Positions 7,995 to 16,006 of a stretch of 43,540 nt of DNA are shown here, piece after piece. The DNA lies in the NCBI GenBank assembly GCA_020633125.1, contig JACKEH010000039.1:1-43540 (forward strand), written 5' to 3'. The position numbers and the translations under genes are program-made. The DNA is from Sandaracinus sp. Its GTDB lineage: Bacteria; Myxococcota_A; Polyangia; Polyangiales; Houyiibacteriaceae. The notes under the pieces were generated by a model. The model searched no databases and had not been told where the DNA came from. It saw nothing but the letters and a program-made list of their open reading frames with translations. How positions within the stretch are numbered: the first letter of the stretch is position 1; the number at the start of each line of letters is the position of its first letter.

Positions 7995-8375
7995 TCAGGT
8001 CTCCTCCGCCGGAAGCTCGGCGGACGGTGAGGGCTCGTTGGGCGTGAGCATCGGGCCGAGCACGATCCCGAGGACCAGTGCGCTGATGCCGACCGTGAAG
8101 CCGAGGAAATGAAGGTGGAAACGCGTGATGCAGAGCCAGCAGACGAGGGCGAGCGCCATCGTCTTGAAGCCCATCAGCGCGAGAAGCGGGTTCTTGCCCT
8201 TGCCGATCGACTTGCCGAGGAAACGCGTCGCCGCCCAGTTGGCGGTCGCCACGCCGGCACCCACCGCGGCCGCCACGGCTCCTTCGCCGCCCCAAATCGC
8301 GAACGCGAGCCCCACGAGGAGCACGCCGCCGGCGGCGGTCGCGAGGAGAATGCGGTCGGTGAGCTGAGCGTTCAT
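7995..8375 (-). CDS. atpI: ATP synthase subunit I-like membrane protein
   Basis: This 126-residue protein has four predicted membrane helices in the arrangement of AtpI/subunit I, an assembly factor for the c-ring. Helices lie near residues 9-28, 31-48, 62-82 and 88-108. A basic loop (GKSIGKGKN) separates the second and third. Its ATG overlaps the atpZ stop by four bases (ATGA), which selects this start over longer in-frame options, and the product ends five bases before atpB. Assignment rests on topology and operon position, as primary sequence is poorly conserved in this family. Confidence 0.75.
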   Translation of the reverse strand: MNAQLTDRILLATAAGGVLLVGLAFAIWGGEGAVAAAVGAGVATANWAATRFLGKSIGKGKNPLLALMGFKTMALALVCWLCITRFHLHFLGFTVGISALVLGIVLGPMLTPNEPSPSAELPAEET

Positions 8376-8686
8376 CGGTGAACGTCGGAGTCGGAAGAGT
8401 TCGGACGATCCTTGCCGGTCGCATCCGATTCGCCCGGGGTGGGCTCTCCCGAAGAGCTGGGGTCGGAGGGGCCGCGAGAGGAGACACGCGTCAGCTTCCA
8501 CAAGGAATAGAAGCCGGCGAAGATCCCGAAGAGCAGACCCGCACGCTGAAGCACCGGGGCGGTGCCGAAGCGACGGTCCAGCCACTCTCCGCCCTTCACT
8601 CCGATGAGGAGGAAGGCGGCGAGCTCGAGTCCCAGCCCTCCGACACGACCGAAGGCTTTCGCGGACTTCGGGTCGAGGAAGGGCAT
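8372..8686 (-). CDS. atpZ: AtpZ/AtpI-family ATP synthase assembly protein
   Basis: The 104-residue protein resembles the ATPase_gene1 (AtpZ/AtpQ) family: two membrane helices around the segment GVKGGEWLDRRFGTAPVL, then GLLFGIFAGFYSLWKL, and a polar Ser/Pro/Asp-rich C-terminal tail. It is the first gene of the Fo cluster. It follows a well-formed promoter at 8744-8772 with a leader of roughly 50 bases and overlaps atpI by four bases. Confidence 0.8.
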   Translation of the reverse strand: MPFLDPKSAKAFGRVGGLGLELAAFLLIGVKGGEWLDRRFGTAPVLQRAGLLFGIFAGFYSLWKLTRVSSRGPSDPSSSGEPTPGESDATGKDRPNSSDSDVHR

Positions 8687-8743
8687 GCGCGTTCCCGCAA
8701 GGTTTCAAAGGCTCATCGCGCATCCCGGCGCGAATCGCGCGGG

Positions 8744-8772
8744 CGTTTAGCCGCCGCCATACCCCCTGTCAA
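8744..8772 (-). promoter_or_regulatory. Sigma-70 type promoter of the Fo ATP synthase genes
   Basis: Perfect -35 TTGACA (8767-8772, minus strand), 17-base spacer, -10 TAAACG (8744-8749). It lies about 58 bases upstream of the atpZ start and is the best canonical promoter in the window. Confidence 0.7.
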
Positions 8773-8801
8773 GGCAGCCCGGTCCTCCGAGCCCGGGATC
8801 G

Positions 8802-8830
8802 GCGAGGGCCTCCGACCTGGAGGCCCTCGC
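8802..8830 (-). terminator. Perfect 12-bp hairpin downstream of the glycogen phosphorylase
   Basis: GCGAGGGCCTCC (8802-8813) pairs perfectly with GGAGGCCCTCGC (8819-8830) around a 5-base loop. It sits 54 bases past the phosphorylase stop. No T-run follows on either strand, so termination is inferred only from position and stem strength. Confidence 0.45.
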
Positions 8831-8883
8831 GAAGCGGGAAGCGCGCGAATCCCGCGATCGCCACCGTCGTTCGGCGGACCGTT

Positions 8884-11034
8884 TCAGCGCGCCTCGGTCA
8901 GCTGCACCCCTCCCGCGGGGAAGTACCCACCCACCGCGTAGTCTCGAACCATGCGGTCGGCGACGAAACGCCAGCTGAGGGTGGCCATCGCGCGCTTCAC
9001 CCGCGCGAGCCAGGCGGTCGGGCGGCCCGAGGCGTCGCGCCGGTAATAAAGAGGTGCGACCTCTTCGCGGAGGACCCGGACGAGATCCTCCTGATCCCGT
9101 TGGTCCTGCAGGGCGACGTCCCGGTGGACCTCGCCGCCCCCAATCGCGAATCCGTTCTCGCCGTCGAAGCCCTCTTCCCACCAGCCGTCGAGGATCGAGC
9201 AGTTCAGAGCCCCGTTGAGGACCGCCTTCTGGCCGCTGGTCCCGGACGCCTCGAGGGGACGGCGCGGGTTGTTCAGCCAGACGTCGACGCCCCGGGTCAA
9301 GGCCCGGCCGAGGCCGAGGTCGTACCCCTCGAGCAAGACGACCTTGCCGAGGAAGCGGGGATCGCGGCTCGCGCGGAAGACGGTCTGCAGCAGGCGTTTG
9401 CCACCGTCGTCCTTCGGGTGCGCCTTGCCGGCGAAGACGAAACGCATGGGGTGCTTCGGGTCGTTGACCAAGGCGTCGAGCACGTCGAGGTCCTCGAGCA
9501 CCAAGCTGGCGCGCTTGTAGGTCGCGAAGCGCCGCGCGAAGCCGACCAGGAGCGCGTCCTCGTCGAGCGCGCTCTCGAGCGCCCGCTGGACGCTGGGATC
9601 CTCACCCCGACGCCGGGCCTGGGCCACCGCCCGCCGACGCACCTCGTGCACGACGTCCCGCTTGAGGCCCTGCCGGACCGCCCAGAGCGCCCCGTCGTCG
9701 ACCTTGCGAATCGGCGCCCACGTCTCGGGCTCCGACTGCGCCTCCCGCCAGCCTTCGGGCAAGGTCGCGTCCAGCAGGTGCGCCATTCGCGGGGCGCAGA
9801 ACGTCGGCAGATGCACGCCGTTGGTCACGTGCCCGATCGGCACCTCGTGAAGCGGCCTCTCCGGCCAGAGGCGATGCCACATCTCGCGGCTCACGCGGCC
9901 GTGCAGATACGAGACGCCGTTCACGCGCTGCGAGAGCTTGAGCGCGAGGACCGTCATGCAGAACGTCTCGTCGTCGCTGTCGGGGTGCACGCGCCCGAAG
10001 GCCATCAAGCCTCGGGCATCGACTCCGAGGCGCTTGGCGATCGGCAGCAGGTGCTCGACCAGCAGATCCTCGTGAAAGCGGTCGTGGCCGGCCGGGACCG
10101 GGGTGTGGGTCGTGAAGAGCGTTCGGCTCGCGACTTCTTCGATCGCCTCCGAGAGCGTCATACCCTCCCGCTCGATGTGCTGAGCCGCGGCCTCGAGTGC
10201 CGCAAACGCGCTGTGCCCCTCGTTCAGGTGCAGCACGCCGGGTCGAATGCCCGCCGCCCGCAGCGCACGCAGCCCCCCGACGCCGAGCAGCAACTCCTGG
10301 CGAATGCGCATGCGCTCGTCGCCTCCGTAGAGACGGTGCGTCAGCGAACGATCCGCCTCCGCGTTCGCCGGCACGTCGGAGTCGAGCAGGAAGAGGCGGA
10401 CGCGACCGACCGCGACCTCCCACACCGCCGCGTGAAGGGTGCCCGTCTGGGTCTCGACCGCGACCTCGAGCGGTGCCCCCGCGACCTCGACGCGACGAAT
10501 GGCTTTCGCCTCCGGCTCCAGAACTGGATAGCTCTGCTCCTGCCAGCCCTCAGCGTTGAGCGTCTGGCGGAAATAGCCCTCACGGTAGAGCAGCCCGACC
10601 CCCACCAAGGGCAAGCCACGGTCCGAGGCGCTCTTGAGGTGATCGCCCGCCAAGACCCCGAGACCCCCGGAATAGATCGGCAGGGACTCGTGAAGTCCGA
10701 ACTCGGCGCTGAAGTAGGCGATCGGCGCGGCGTGGAGGCGGCCCGCGTGGGCGTGGCCCCAAGTGCCGGGGTCGGCGAGGTAAGCCCGAAGGGCGTCGAC
10801 GGCTTCGTCGAGCCGGCCAGCCAGCCCTTGATCGTCCACCCGACGAACGAGACGGGCGTCGTCGAGGCCCGCGATCACCGCGTGGGGGTCGTGCCCGCTG
10901 GTCTCGAATCGCTCGGGGTCGAGCGCGTGAAAGATGGAGGATCCGTCGATCCCCCAGCTCCACCAGAGGTTCCCCGCGAGCTCCAGCAGCTGCGCACGAA
11001 GTCGTGCGGCGTCGGCGTGAAGGGGTCCGGTCAT
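8884..11034 (-). CDS. glgP: Alpha-glucan (glycogen/starch) phosphorylase
   Basis: The enzyme releases glucose 1-phosphate from glycogen or maltodextrin using pyridoxal phosphate. The 716-residue protein has the DUF3417-type N-terminus (LAGNLWWSW), the YFSAEFGLHESLPIYSGGLG block, GVGLLYREGYFRQ, and the C-terminal EASGTSGQKAVLNGALNCS and DGWWEEGFDGENGFA segments. The PLP lysine is expected in the QKAVLNG region. Length fits the short bacterial GlgP class. GGAGAAAGAGAG precedes the ATG. It is transcribed alone, divergent from the RND exporter. Confidence 0.95.
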   Translation of the reverse strand: MTGPLHADAARLRAQLLELAGNLWWSWGIDGSSIFHALDPERFETSGHDPHAVIAGLDDARLVRRVDDQGLAGRLDEAVDALRAYLADPGTWGHAHAGRLHAAPIAYFSAEFGLHESLPIYSGGLGVLAGDHLKSASDRGLPLVGVGLLYREGYFRQTLNAEGWQEQSYPVLEPEAKAIRRVEVAGAPLEVAVETQTGTLHAAVWEVAVGRVRLFLLDSDVPANAEADRSLTHRLYGGDERMRIRQELLLGVGGLRALRAAGIRPGVLHLNEGHSAFAALEAAAQHIEREGMTLSEAIEEVASRTLFTTHTPVPAGHDRFHEDLLVEHLLPIAKRLGVDARGLMAFGRVHPDSDDETFCMTVLALKLSQRVNGVSYLHGRVSREMWHRLWPERPLHEVPIGHVTNGVHLPTFCAPRMAHLLDATLPEGWREAQSEPETWAPIRKVDDGALWAVRQGLKRDVVHEVRRRAVAQARRRGEDPSVQRALESALDEDALLVGFARRFATYKRASLVLEDLDVLDALVNDPKHPMRFVFAGKAHPKDDGGKRLLQTVFRASRDPRFLGKVVLLEGYDLGLGRALTRGVDVWLNNPRRPLEASGTSGQKAVLNGALNCSILDGWWEEGFDGENGFAIGGGEVHRDVALQDQRDQEDLVRVLREEVAPLYYRRDASGRPTAWLARVKRAMATLSWRFVADRMVRDYAVGGYFPAGGVQLTEAR

Positions 11035-11221
11035 GGCAGCTCTCTTTCTCCGGGCGCCGCGATCGGCGCATCAGTGACTCAACTAAGAGTTACTACCTTC
11101 CCACCCTGCCGTCCACACGACGTTTCGTACGCCATTTCCCGGGTCCGCTTGCTCTCGACGGGGGTTCGCGGCTAGACCAGCGGCCGCGCTGCGGGATGCT
11201 GCCCGCCCGCGGGAATCTGCA

Positions 11222-13780
11222 TTGCTCGATTGGCTCGCGACCTTGGTGACTCGTCACCGCGTCCTCGTTCTGGGGGCGCTCGTCCTCGTCGCGGGAGCGT
11301 TGGGTTCCCAGATCCCGAAGATCCAAGTGGATCCCTCGGTCGAGAACCTGATCTCGTCGTACGAGGGGGAAGCCCTCGGAGAGCGGATCGCGGAGCGTTT
11401 CCGCGCGGATTTCGGGGACACCGACCGCGTGATGATGGTGCTCGTCGAGGCGCCGGACGTCCTGCAGCGCGAGCCGCTGCAGTACCTGCACGACGTCACC
11501 CGCCACGTCACCGAGGAAGATTGGGTCGACCGGGTCGTCAGCCTCACCGAGACGCCGATGCCCCGCCGGATCACCCCGGTGGAGGAGACCGGCGGCTTCG
11601 ACGATCTCGAAGAAGAGCTCGGCGGTGGAGACGACGAGGGCGGTGGCGGCTTCGATTCGCTCGAAGAGGAGCTCGACCAGCCCGACCAGGACGACTTCGC
11701 CCCGGGTGTCGTCGACGCGCTCGTCAGCCTCGTGGAGGCGGATCCCGAGCGTTTTCCGGGTGGTTTTCGGGAGCTCGGGCTCCGCTTGCAACGCGAGCTC
11801 GTCACCGATCCGGTCGTCGACGGCGACACCGTCACGGACGAGGACGTCGCCGAGCTTCGCGACGCGTTGGGACAATCGGGGCTGGTCGACGGTCGTCTCG
11901 TCAGCCGCGACCGGACGCTCGCAGTCTCCGCGCTCTTCTTGAAGTCGATCGCGCCCAAGGAGATGCGCAAGCGCGTCGCCGAGCTGCGCGACTGGCTGGC
12001 CGCGAACCCGCCCCCCGAGGGCATCAAGGTTCACCTCGGCGGCCTGCCCTACCTCCGCTCGGCGATCGTCGAGAACATTCGCTCCGACCAGCTGATGCTG
12101 GTCCCGCTCACCTTGCTCGTGAGCATGCTCTTCCTCGGCCTGACGCTGCGTTGGCTCTGGGGAGTGTTCCTCCCCATCGGCGCCGTGGCGCTCACCGCGG
12201 TGATGGTGGTCGGCACGATGGCGCTCGTCGGTGAGCCGATGAACGTGCTGAACAACATCATCCCGACGTTGCTCATCATCATCGGCATCAGCGACTCGAT
12301 TCATCTGGTCGCGCGCTACCGAGAAGAGCTGCAACGAGGCGATGGGGAGAAGCTGCCGGCCGTGCAACGCATGGTGCGCACCATGGGCGCCGCCTGCTTC
12401 CTGACCTCGCTCACCACGGCGGTCGGTCTGGCCTCGCTCGCGGTCTCCAAGACCGTGATGCTCCGGCACTTCGGCGTGACGAGCGCGTGCGGCGTGATGG
12501 TCGCGTACCTCGTCACGATCACCTTCGTGCCCGCGGTGAGCAGCTGGGTGAAGAAGCCGAAGCCGCGCACGAAGGAGAACGGCGCGTGGATCGACGTCGC
12601 GCTGATGCGACTGACGGCGTGGGTGCTCAAGCGCCCCGCGATGATCCTCGGCGCGACCGCGTTGATCCTCGGCGGCTCGATCTACGGCGCCACGCAGATC
12701 GAAGTGGACCACGCGCTCCTCGATCAGTTCGACGAGTCGGACCCGGTCTACATCACGACCCGCCTGCTCGAGGACAAGCTCGACGGCGTGCGTCCGCTCG
12801 AGGTGAGCCTCTCGAGCGAAGACGACGGTCGCTTCTTCGATCCCGCGGTGCTCGCCAAGATCGACGAGATCGGCGGCTGGGCCCAGGACCGGGACGAGAT
12901 CCTCTCGTGGACCAGCCAGAGCACGATCCTCCGGCAATCGCTCTTCTTGCTCTCGAACGATCGCAACGCGCTGACCGCGCCTTTCGTGAACGGCGAGCAG
13001 GTCCGCGCGCTCAACCGGATCATGAGCGCGCGCGACGCGGACAAGAGCCCGCTCAAGGCGTGGGTCACGCCTGACGGCCGCCGGATGCGCTTTCAGATCA
13101 AGGTCCGCGACATCGGCGCGCAGGCCACCATGCGCTTCATCGACGAGCTCGACGGCCGTCTCCGCACGTCGCTCGAGGGTACGGGCGTCGCGGTCGCGTA
13201 CACGGGCGAGGCGTACGACGGCTCGGTCGGCATGGACGCGGTCGTCAACGATCTGCTCGGCAGCCTCGTGACCGCGGTCGCGATCATCTTCGTGTTGCTC
13301 TCGTTGCTCTTCCGCAGCCTGCGCCTCGGCCTCTTGAGCATTCCGCCGAACCTGCTGCCGCTCGTCGGCACGATGGCCTACATGGTCGTGCGCGGCATTC
13401 CGCTGAACGCGGCGACGGGCATCGTGTTCTCGATCGCGCTCGGCCTCGGAGTCGACGGAAGCATTCACGTGCTCGCGCGCTTCCGTGAGGAGACCCGCGA
13501 GAAGGGTTTCATGGCGCACCCCGCGTTGATTCGCGCCGCGCGCGGCACCGGCCGCGCGATCGTGGTCAGCAGCGTGACGCTCGCGGCCGGCTTCGCCGTG
13601 CTCCTGCTGAGCAACTTCATCCCGGTGCGGCTCTTCGGTGAGCTCATCGCGGTGACGGTGTTCGCGACGCTCTTCGCGACGCTCATCGTGCAACCGGCGC
13701 TGCTCCAGGTGGCGGGCATGAGCCGTCGCATGAAGGCGGCCGCGGCGGCGCGTCCGAAGGCAACCAGCCTCGCGGAGTGA
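11222..13780 (+). CDS. RND/MMPL superfamily exporter
   Basis: An 852-residue inner-membrane protein with two repeats, each of one helix, a large periplasmic loop and a five-helix bundle (helices roughly at 13-30, 290-440, 475-495 and 680-835). The second-helix signature is IIIGISDSIHLVARYRE in the first half and IALGLGVDGSIHVLARFREE in the second. This is the MMPL/hopanoid-exporter branch of RND proteins, so lipid export or lipoprotein handling is possible but no substrate can be named. The first periplasmic loop carries an acidic Gly-rich insert with a duplicated FDxLEEEL (residues 126-133 and 144-151). The start is TTG 11222, and no strong Shine-Dalgarno is seen. Confidence 0.9.
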   Translation: MLDWLATLVTRHRVLVLGALVLVAGALGSQIPKIQVDPSVENLISSYEGEALGERIAERFRADFGDTDRVMMVLVEAPDVLQREPLQYLHDVTRHVTEEDWVDRVVSLTETPMPRRITPVEETGGFDDLEEELGGGDDEGGGGFDSLEEELDQPDQDDFAPGVVDALVSLVEADPERFPGGFRELGLRLQRELVTDPVVDGDTVTDEDVAELRDALGQSGLVDGRLVSRDRTLAVSALFLKSIAPKEMRKRVAELRDWLAANPPPEGIKVHLGGLPYLRSAIVENIRSDQLMLVPLTLLVSMLFLGLTLRWLWGVFLPIGAVALTAVMVVGTMALVGEPMNVLNNIIPTLLIIIGISDSIHLVARYREELQRGDGEKLPAVQRMVRTMGAACFLTSLTTAVGLASLAVSKTVMLRHFGVTSACGVMVAYLVTITFVPAVSSWVKKPKPRTKENGAWIDVALMRLTAWVLKRPAMILGATALILGGSIYGATQIEVDHALLDQFDESDPVYITTRLLEDKLDGVRPLEVSLSSEDDGRFFDPAVLAKIDEIGGWAQDRDEILSWTSQSTILRQSLFLLSNDRNALTAPFVNGEQVRALNRIMSARDADKSPLKAWVTPDGRRMRFQIKVRDIGAQATMRFIDELDGRLRTSLEGTGVAVAYTGEAYDGSVGMDAVVNDLLGSLVTAVAIIFVLLSLLFRSLRLGLLSIPPNLLPLVGTMAYMVVRGIPLNAATGIVFSIALGLGVDGSIHVLARFREETREKGFMAHPALIRAARGTGRAIVVSSVTLAAGFAVLLLSNFIPVRLFGELIAVTVFATLFATLIVQPALLQVAGMSRRMKAAAAARPKATSLAE

Positions 13781-13961
13781 TCTGTCGGTCGGGAACGACC
13801 TTCCGGAAGCAGTCGAGCCCCACGAACCGCTCGCCGAGGTGGTCGGACGTACGCTCCGCTCGCTCGGACCAGTCCTCGAAGCGGGCCACGTCGCTCCGAC
13901 CGCGTCGGGGTGTGGAACCGTCCCTGGGCGGTGGGTCGACGGGAGGGAACGCGCAACCCCC

Positions 13962-13990
13962 AACGCAAACGTGCCCCCAGAGGGGGCACG
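13962..13990 (-). terminator. Intrinsic terminator after the PHB-type regulator
   Basis: CGTGCCCCC (13970-13978) and GGGGGCACG (13982-13990) form a perfect 9-bp stem with a 3-base loop. On the minus strand it is followed by TTTGCGTT, 28 bases beyond the regulator stop. Confidence 0.65.
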
Positions 13991-14017
13991 GAAGGTCGAG
14001 GGGAACGGGCTCGAGAA

Positions 14018-14644
14018 TCAGTCCGCGGAAGCGTCTTCCGTCTTCGACTCGCCCTTGGGCTCGCCCTTCGTCTCTTCCTTCGGCTCACGACGGATCAGAC
14101 CCGCCAAACGTGCTTCGAGCTCTTCGATGCGATTCTGCAGGCGCTTCACCTCGCCCTGCAGCTGCTGCACGTGGCCCATGGCCGCACCGATGACCGCCTT
14201 CACGCGATCGTCGGCGGTCGCGCGAAGCTCCTCGAGCGCTTCCTTCGGGCCCGGCTTCTTCTTCGGGCCTTCGGCGGACGCCTCTTCTTCCGGCTTCGCT
14301 TCCTTGCCCTCTTCCTTCTCCGGGTGGAGGAACTTCGAGAGCGATCCCGGCAGCGATCCGACGAGACGCTCGCGACCTTCTTCGATCAGAGACTTCAGGG
14401 TCGAGCGACGCACGTCGCCTTCGCCCTTCTTCTCTTCCTCGTAGATGATCTGCGCGAGCGTGACGTTGGTCAGATCTTCCTTCGTCTTGTTGTCGACGAT
14501 GCGTACGTCTTCGCCTTCGCGGACGTACTCGGCGATCTGCTGGAGCGTCACGTAGCGGCTGTCCCGGGTGTCGTAGAGCTTCCGGTTCGCGTACCGCTTG
14601 ATGATGCGCGGCTCTCGTGCGCTTCCGTCGGCTCTCGGTTCCAC
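14018..14644 (-). CDS. PHB accumulation regulatory-domain protein (PhaR-like)
   Basis: The N-terminus is a classic PHB/PHA accumulation regulator DNA-binding domain: IIKRYANRKLYDTRDSRYVT, then YVREGEDVRIVDNKTKEDLTN and LAQIIYEEE. In other bacteria this domain represses phasin and synthesis genes and senses PHB. The middle (LKSLIEEGRERLVGSLPGSL) and the charged Glu/Lys/Pro linker lead to a coiled coil (about 155-190), so it may oligomerise. A longer frame starts at ATG 14743, but GTG 14644 is preferred: AAGGAG lies 6 bases upstream and a promoter (14672-14701) lies between the two starts. It is monocistronic with its own terminator. No phaC is in the window. Confidence 0.88.
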   Translation of the reverse strand: MEPRADGSAREPRIIKRYANRKLYDTRDSRYVTLQQIAEYVREGEDVRIVDNKTKEDLTNVTLAQIIYEEEKKGEGDVRRSTLKSLIEEGRERLVGSLPGSLSKFLHPEKEEGKEAKPEEEASAEGPKKKPGPKEALEELRATADDRVKAVIGAAMGHVQQLQGEVKRLQNRIEELEARLAGLIRREPKEETKGEPKGESKTEDASAD

Positions 14645-14671
14645 CCTCGGCTCCTTGCTGCGTGGCCCTCT

Positions 14672-14701
14672 GGCATAGCTCGGGGCGACGCGGTGCGTCA
14701 A
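14672..14701 (-). promoter_or_regulatory. Probable promoter of the PHB-type regulator
   Basis: Minus-strand TTGACG (14696-14701), 18-base spacer, TATGCC (14672-14677). The AAGGAG ribosome site and GTG 14644 follow, which supports the shorter protein start. Confidence 0.5.
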
Positions 14702-14803
14702 GAGCGCACGCGACAGGATCGCGCGCCGCGTCAACGATTTCACGTCACCCGTCCAAAGGCGCGGGTGGCCCGTGCCCCGGTTTCCCCCGACGCAACGACC
14801 CGC

Positions 14804-15520
14804 TCAATGGGCCGACGCGCCGCGTCGAAGGGCCGCCGCCATCTCGCGAAGCGGGCCGCGAAGATCGGCGGAACGCTCGAGCTCCAGCAACTCGGGCCGG
14901 GTCAGGTGCGGCACCAGAAGCATCGCGACGCCGAGGGGTGTCCACGGGTTTTGGACGATGGCGCGGCGCACGTGCGGCCGGACCGCCCACTTCGGCTCGT
15001 GCACGATCGCCGTCAGTGCTTTGGGGTCGACGGGCCGACGCGCCGCGAGCCGAACCACGTCCTCCTCGGTCAGCGCGGGGTTTCCCAGCAGGATGCGGAC
15101 GACCTCGGGGTGCGGGTCGCGCAGGACCCGGGCGAGCACTTGGCGATCGCGGCGACGTGCGAGGCTCTTGCGCTCCCCCAGGGTGAGCGGGCGACCCCGG
15201 CCGAAGTCGGGCACCCGAAGCTCCCCGGGGCCGTCCTCCGGGGGATGGCGCCCGAGCAACTGCGCCGCGAGCACGTGCCCTCGTTCGGACGCGGTCCGAG
15301 CCGCCTCGTCGCGAAGTCCCCCGAAGGACTCCTCGCAGAGCACCAGCGAGACGAGAAGGCCCACGTCCTCGCGAGGCGATCCTGCGACGGTGCCGACCAC
15401 CACGTCGACGACGAGGTCGGGACCGGCGTGGCGGAGCCAGTCCCGCACGAACGCCAAGCGCAGCGGCACGTCCCTCAGAGAGGCACATCGACGCTGGAGG
15501 TCCTCGGCGTGGGAGAGCAC
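14804..15520 (-). CDS. Conserved helical-repeat protein of unknown function
   Basis: I do not recognise a named family. The 238-residue product is Leu/Arg/Val-rich. Its C-terminal half has repeated units such as LARVLRDPHPEVVRILLGNP, LARRPVDPKALTAIVHEP and RRAIVQNPWTP, each a helix pair with a conserved Asn/Glu-Pro. This resembles HEAT-like or Leu-rich-variant repeats and suggests a binding scaffold. GTG 15520 is chosen because AGGA lies about 8 bases upstream and the upstream extension loses coding character. It is divergent from tatA with 117 bases between. Cytoplasmic, no signal or membrane segment. Confidence 0.7.
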   Translation of the reverse strand: MLSHAEDLQRRCASLRDVPLRLAFVRDWLRHAGPDLVVDVVVGTVAGSPREDVGLLVSLVLCEESFGGLRDEAARTASERGHVLAAQLLGRHPPEDGPGELRVPDFGRGRPLTLGERKSLARRRDRQVLARVLRDPHPEVVRILLGNPALTEEDVVRLAARRPVDPKALTAIVHEPKWAVRPHVRRAIVQNPWTPLGVAMLLVPHLTRPELLELERSADLRGPLREMAAALRRGASAH

Positions 15521-15565
15521 GTCTTCGATCCTGACGCCGCCCGAGGCGGAAAGAAAGTCCGCACA

Positions 15566-15594
15566 TTGCGGGTAGTGCGCCGCCAGCGTAGTGT
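15566..15594 (+). promoter_or_regulatory. Possible promoter of tatA
   Basis: TTGCGG (15566-15571), 17-base spacer, TAGTGT (15589-15594), 43 bases upstream of the tatA ATG. Matches are moderate. Confidence 0.4.
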
Positions 15595-15637
15595 TGGAGT
15601 CCGGTGTCGCAGTGCGCGCCGGACCGGAGCAGCACAC

Positions 15638-15892
15638 ATGCCTATCCCCGCAATCGGTGGCCTCGGAATGGGCGAGCTCATCGTCATTCTGGTGATCGTC
15701 CTGCTGGTGTTCGGCGCCAACCGCCTCCCGCAGATCGGCGAGGGTGTCGGCAAGGCGATTCGCAACCTCAAGCGTGGCTTGAACACCGACGAAGAGATCG
15801 AGGTCACGCCGAAGGACAAGCAGGTCGCGAGCCGCACGGCGCCGGCCGCGAAGGACGAGGTCAGCGACGCCGAGGTGGTCGAGCGCCGCTGA
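15638..15892 (+). CDS. tatA: Sec-independent protein translocase subunit TatA
   Basis: TatA forms the pore-like assembly for export of folded twin-arginine proteins. The 84-residue product has the short N-terminal membrane helix (GMGELIVILVIVLLVFGANRLP), the hinge with the conserved FGxxxLPxIGxGxGKAIRNLKRG pattern and an acidic/Lys-rich cytoplasmic tail. CGGAGC lies upstream of ATG 15638. The frame is open much further upstream, but only this start yields a TatA. No tatC is adjacent. Confidence 0.95.
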   Translation: MPIPAIGGLGMGELIVILVIVLLVFGANRLPQIGEGVGKAIRNLKRGLNTDEEIEVTPKDKQVASRTAPAAKDEVSDAEVVERR

Positions 15893-16006
15893 TCGCCGCA
15901 CGCCGCGCCCGAGCGTGCCCCCTTCCGGGACCACGTGGGCGGAGGCATCGCGAGCCACACCGACCGAGAAGGCGGTGGCTTGCGCGGATTCGAGCCGAGC
16001 TTCGCG

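Noticed and set aside
13683..13889. Short minus-strand frame opposite the RND C-terminus and just beyond it
   Set aside because: Its first part has coding-like composition but it overlaps the exporter antisense and matches no family; possible gene remnant only.
14644..14743. Longer start (ATG 14743) for the PHB-type regulator
   Set aside because: A promoter-like pair and AAGGAG lie inside this stretch; the shorter GTG start fits the domain edge.
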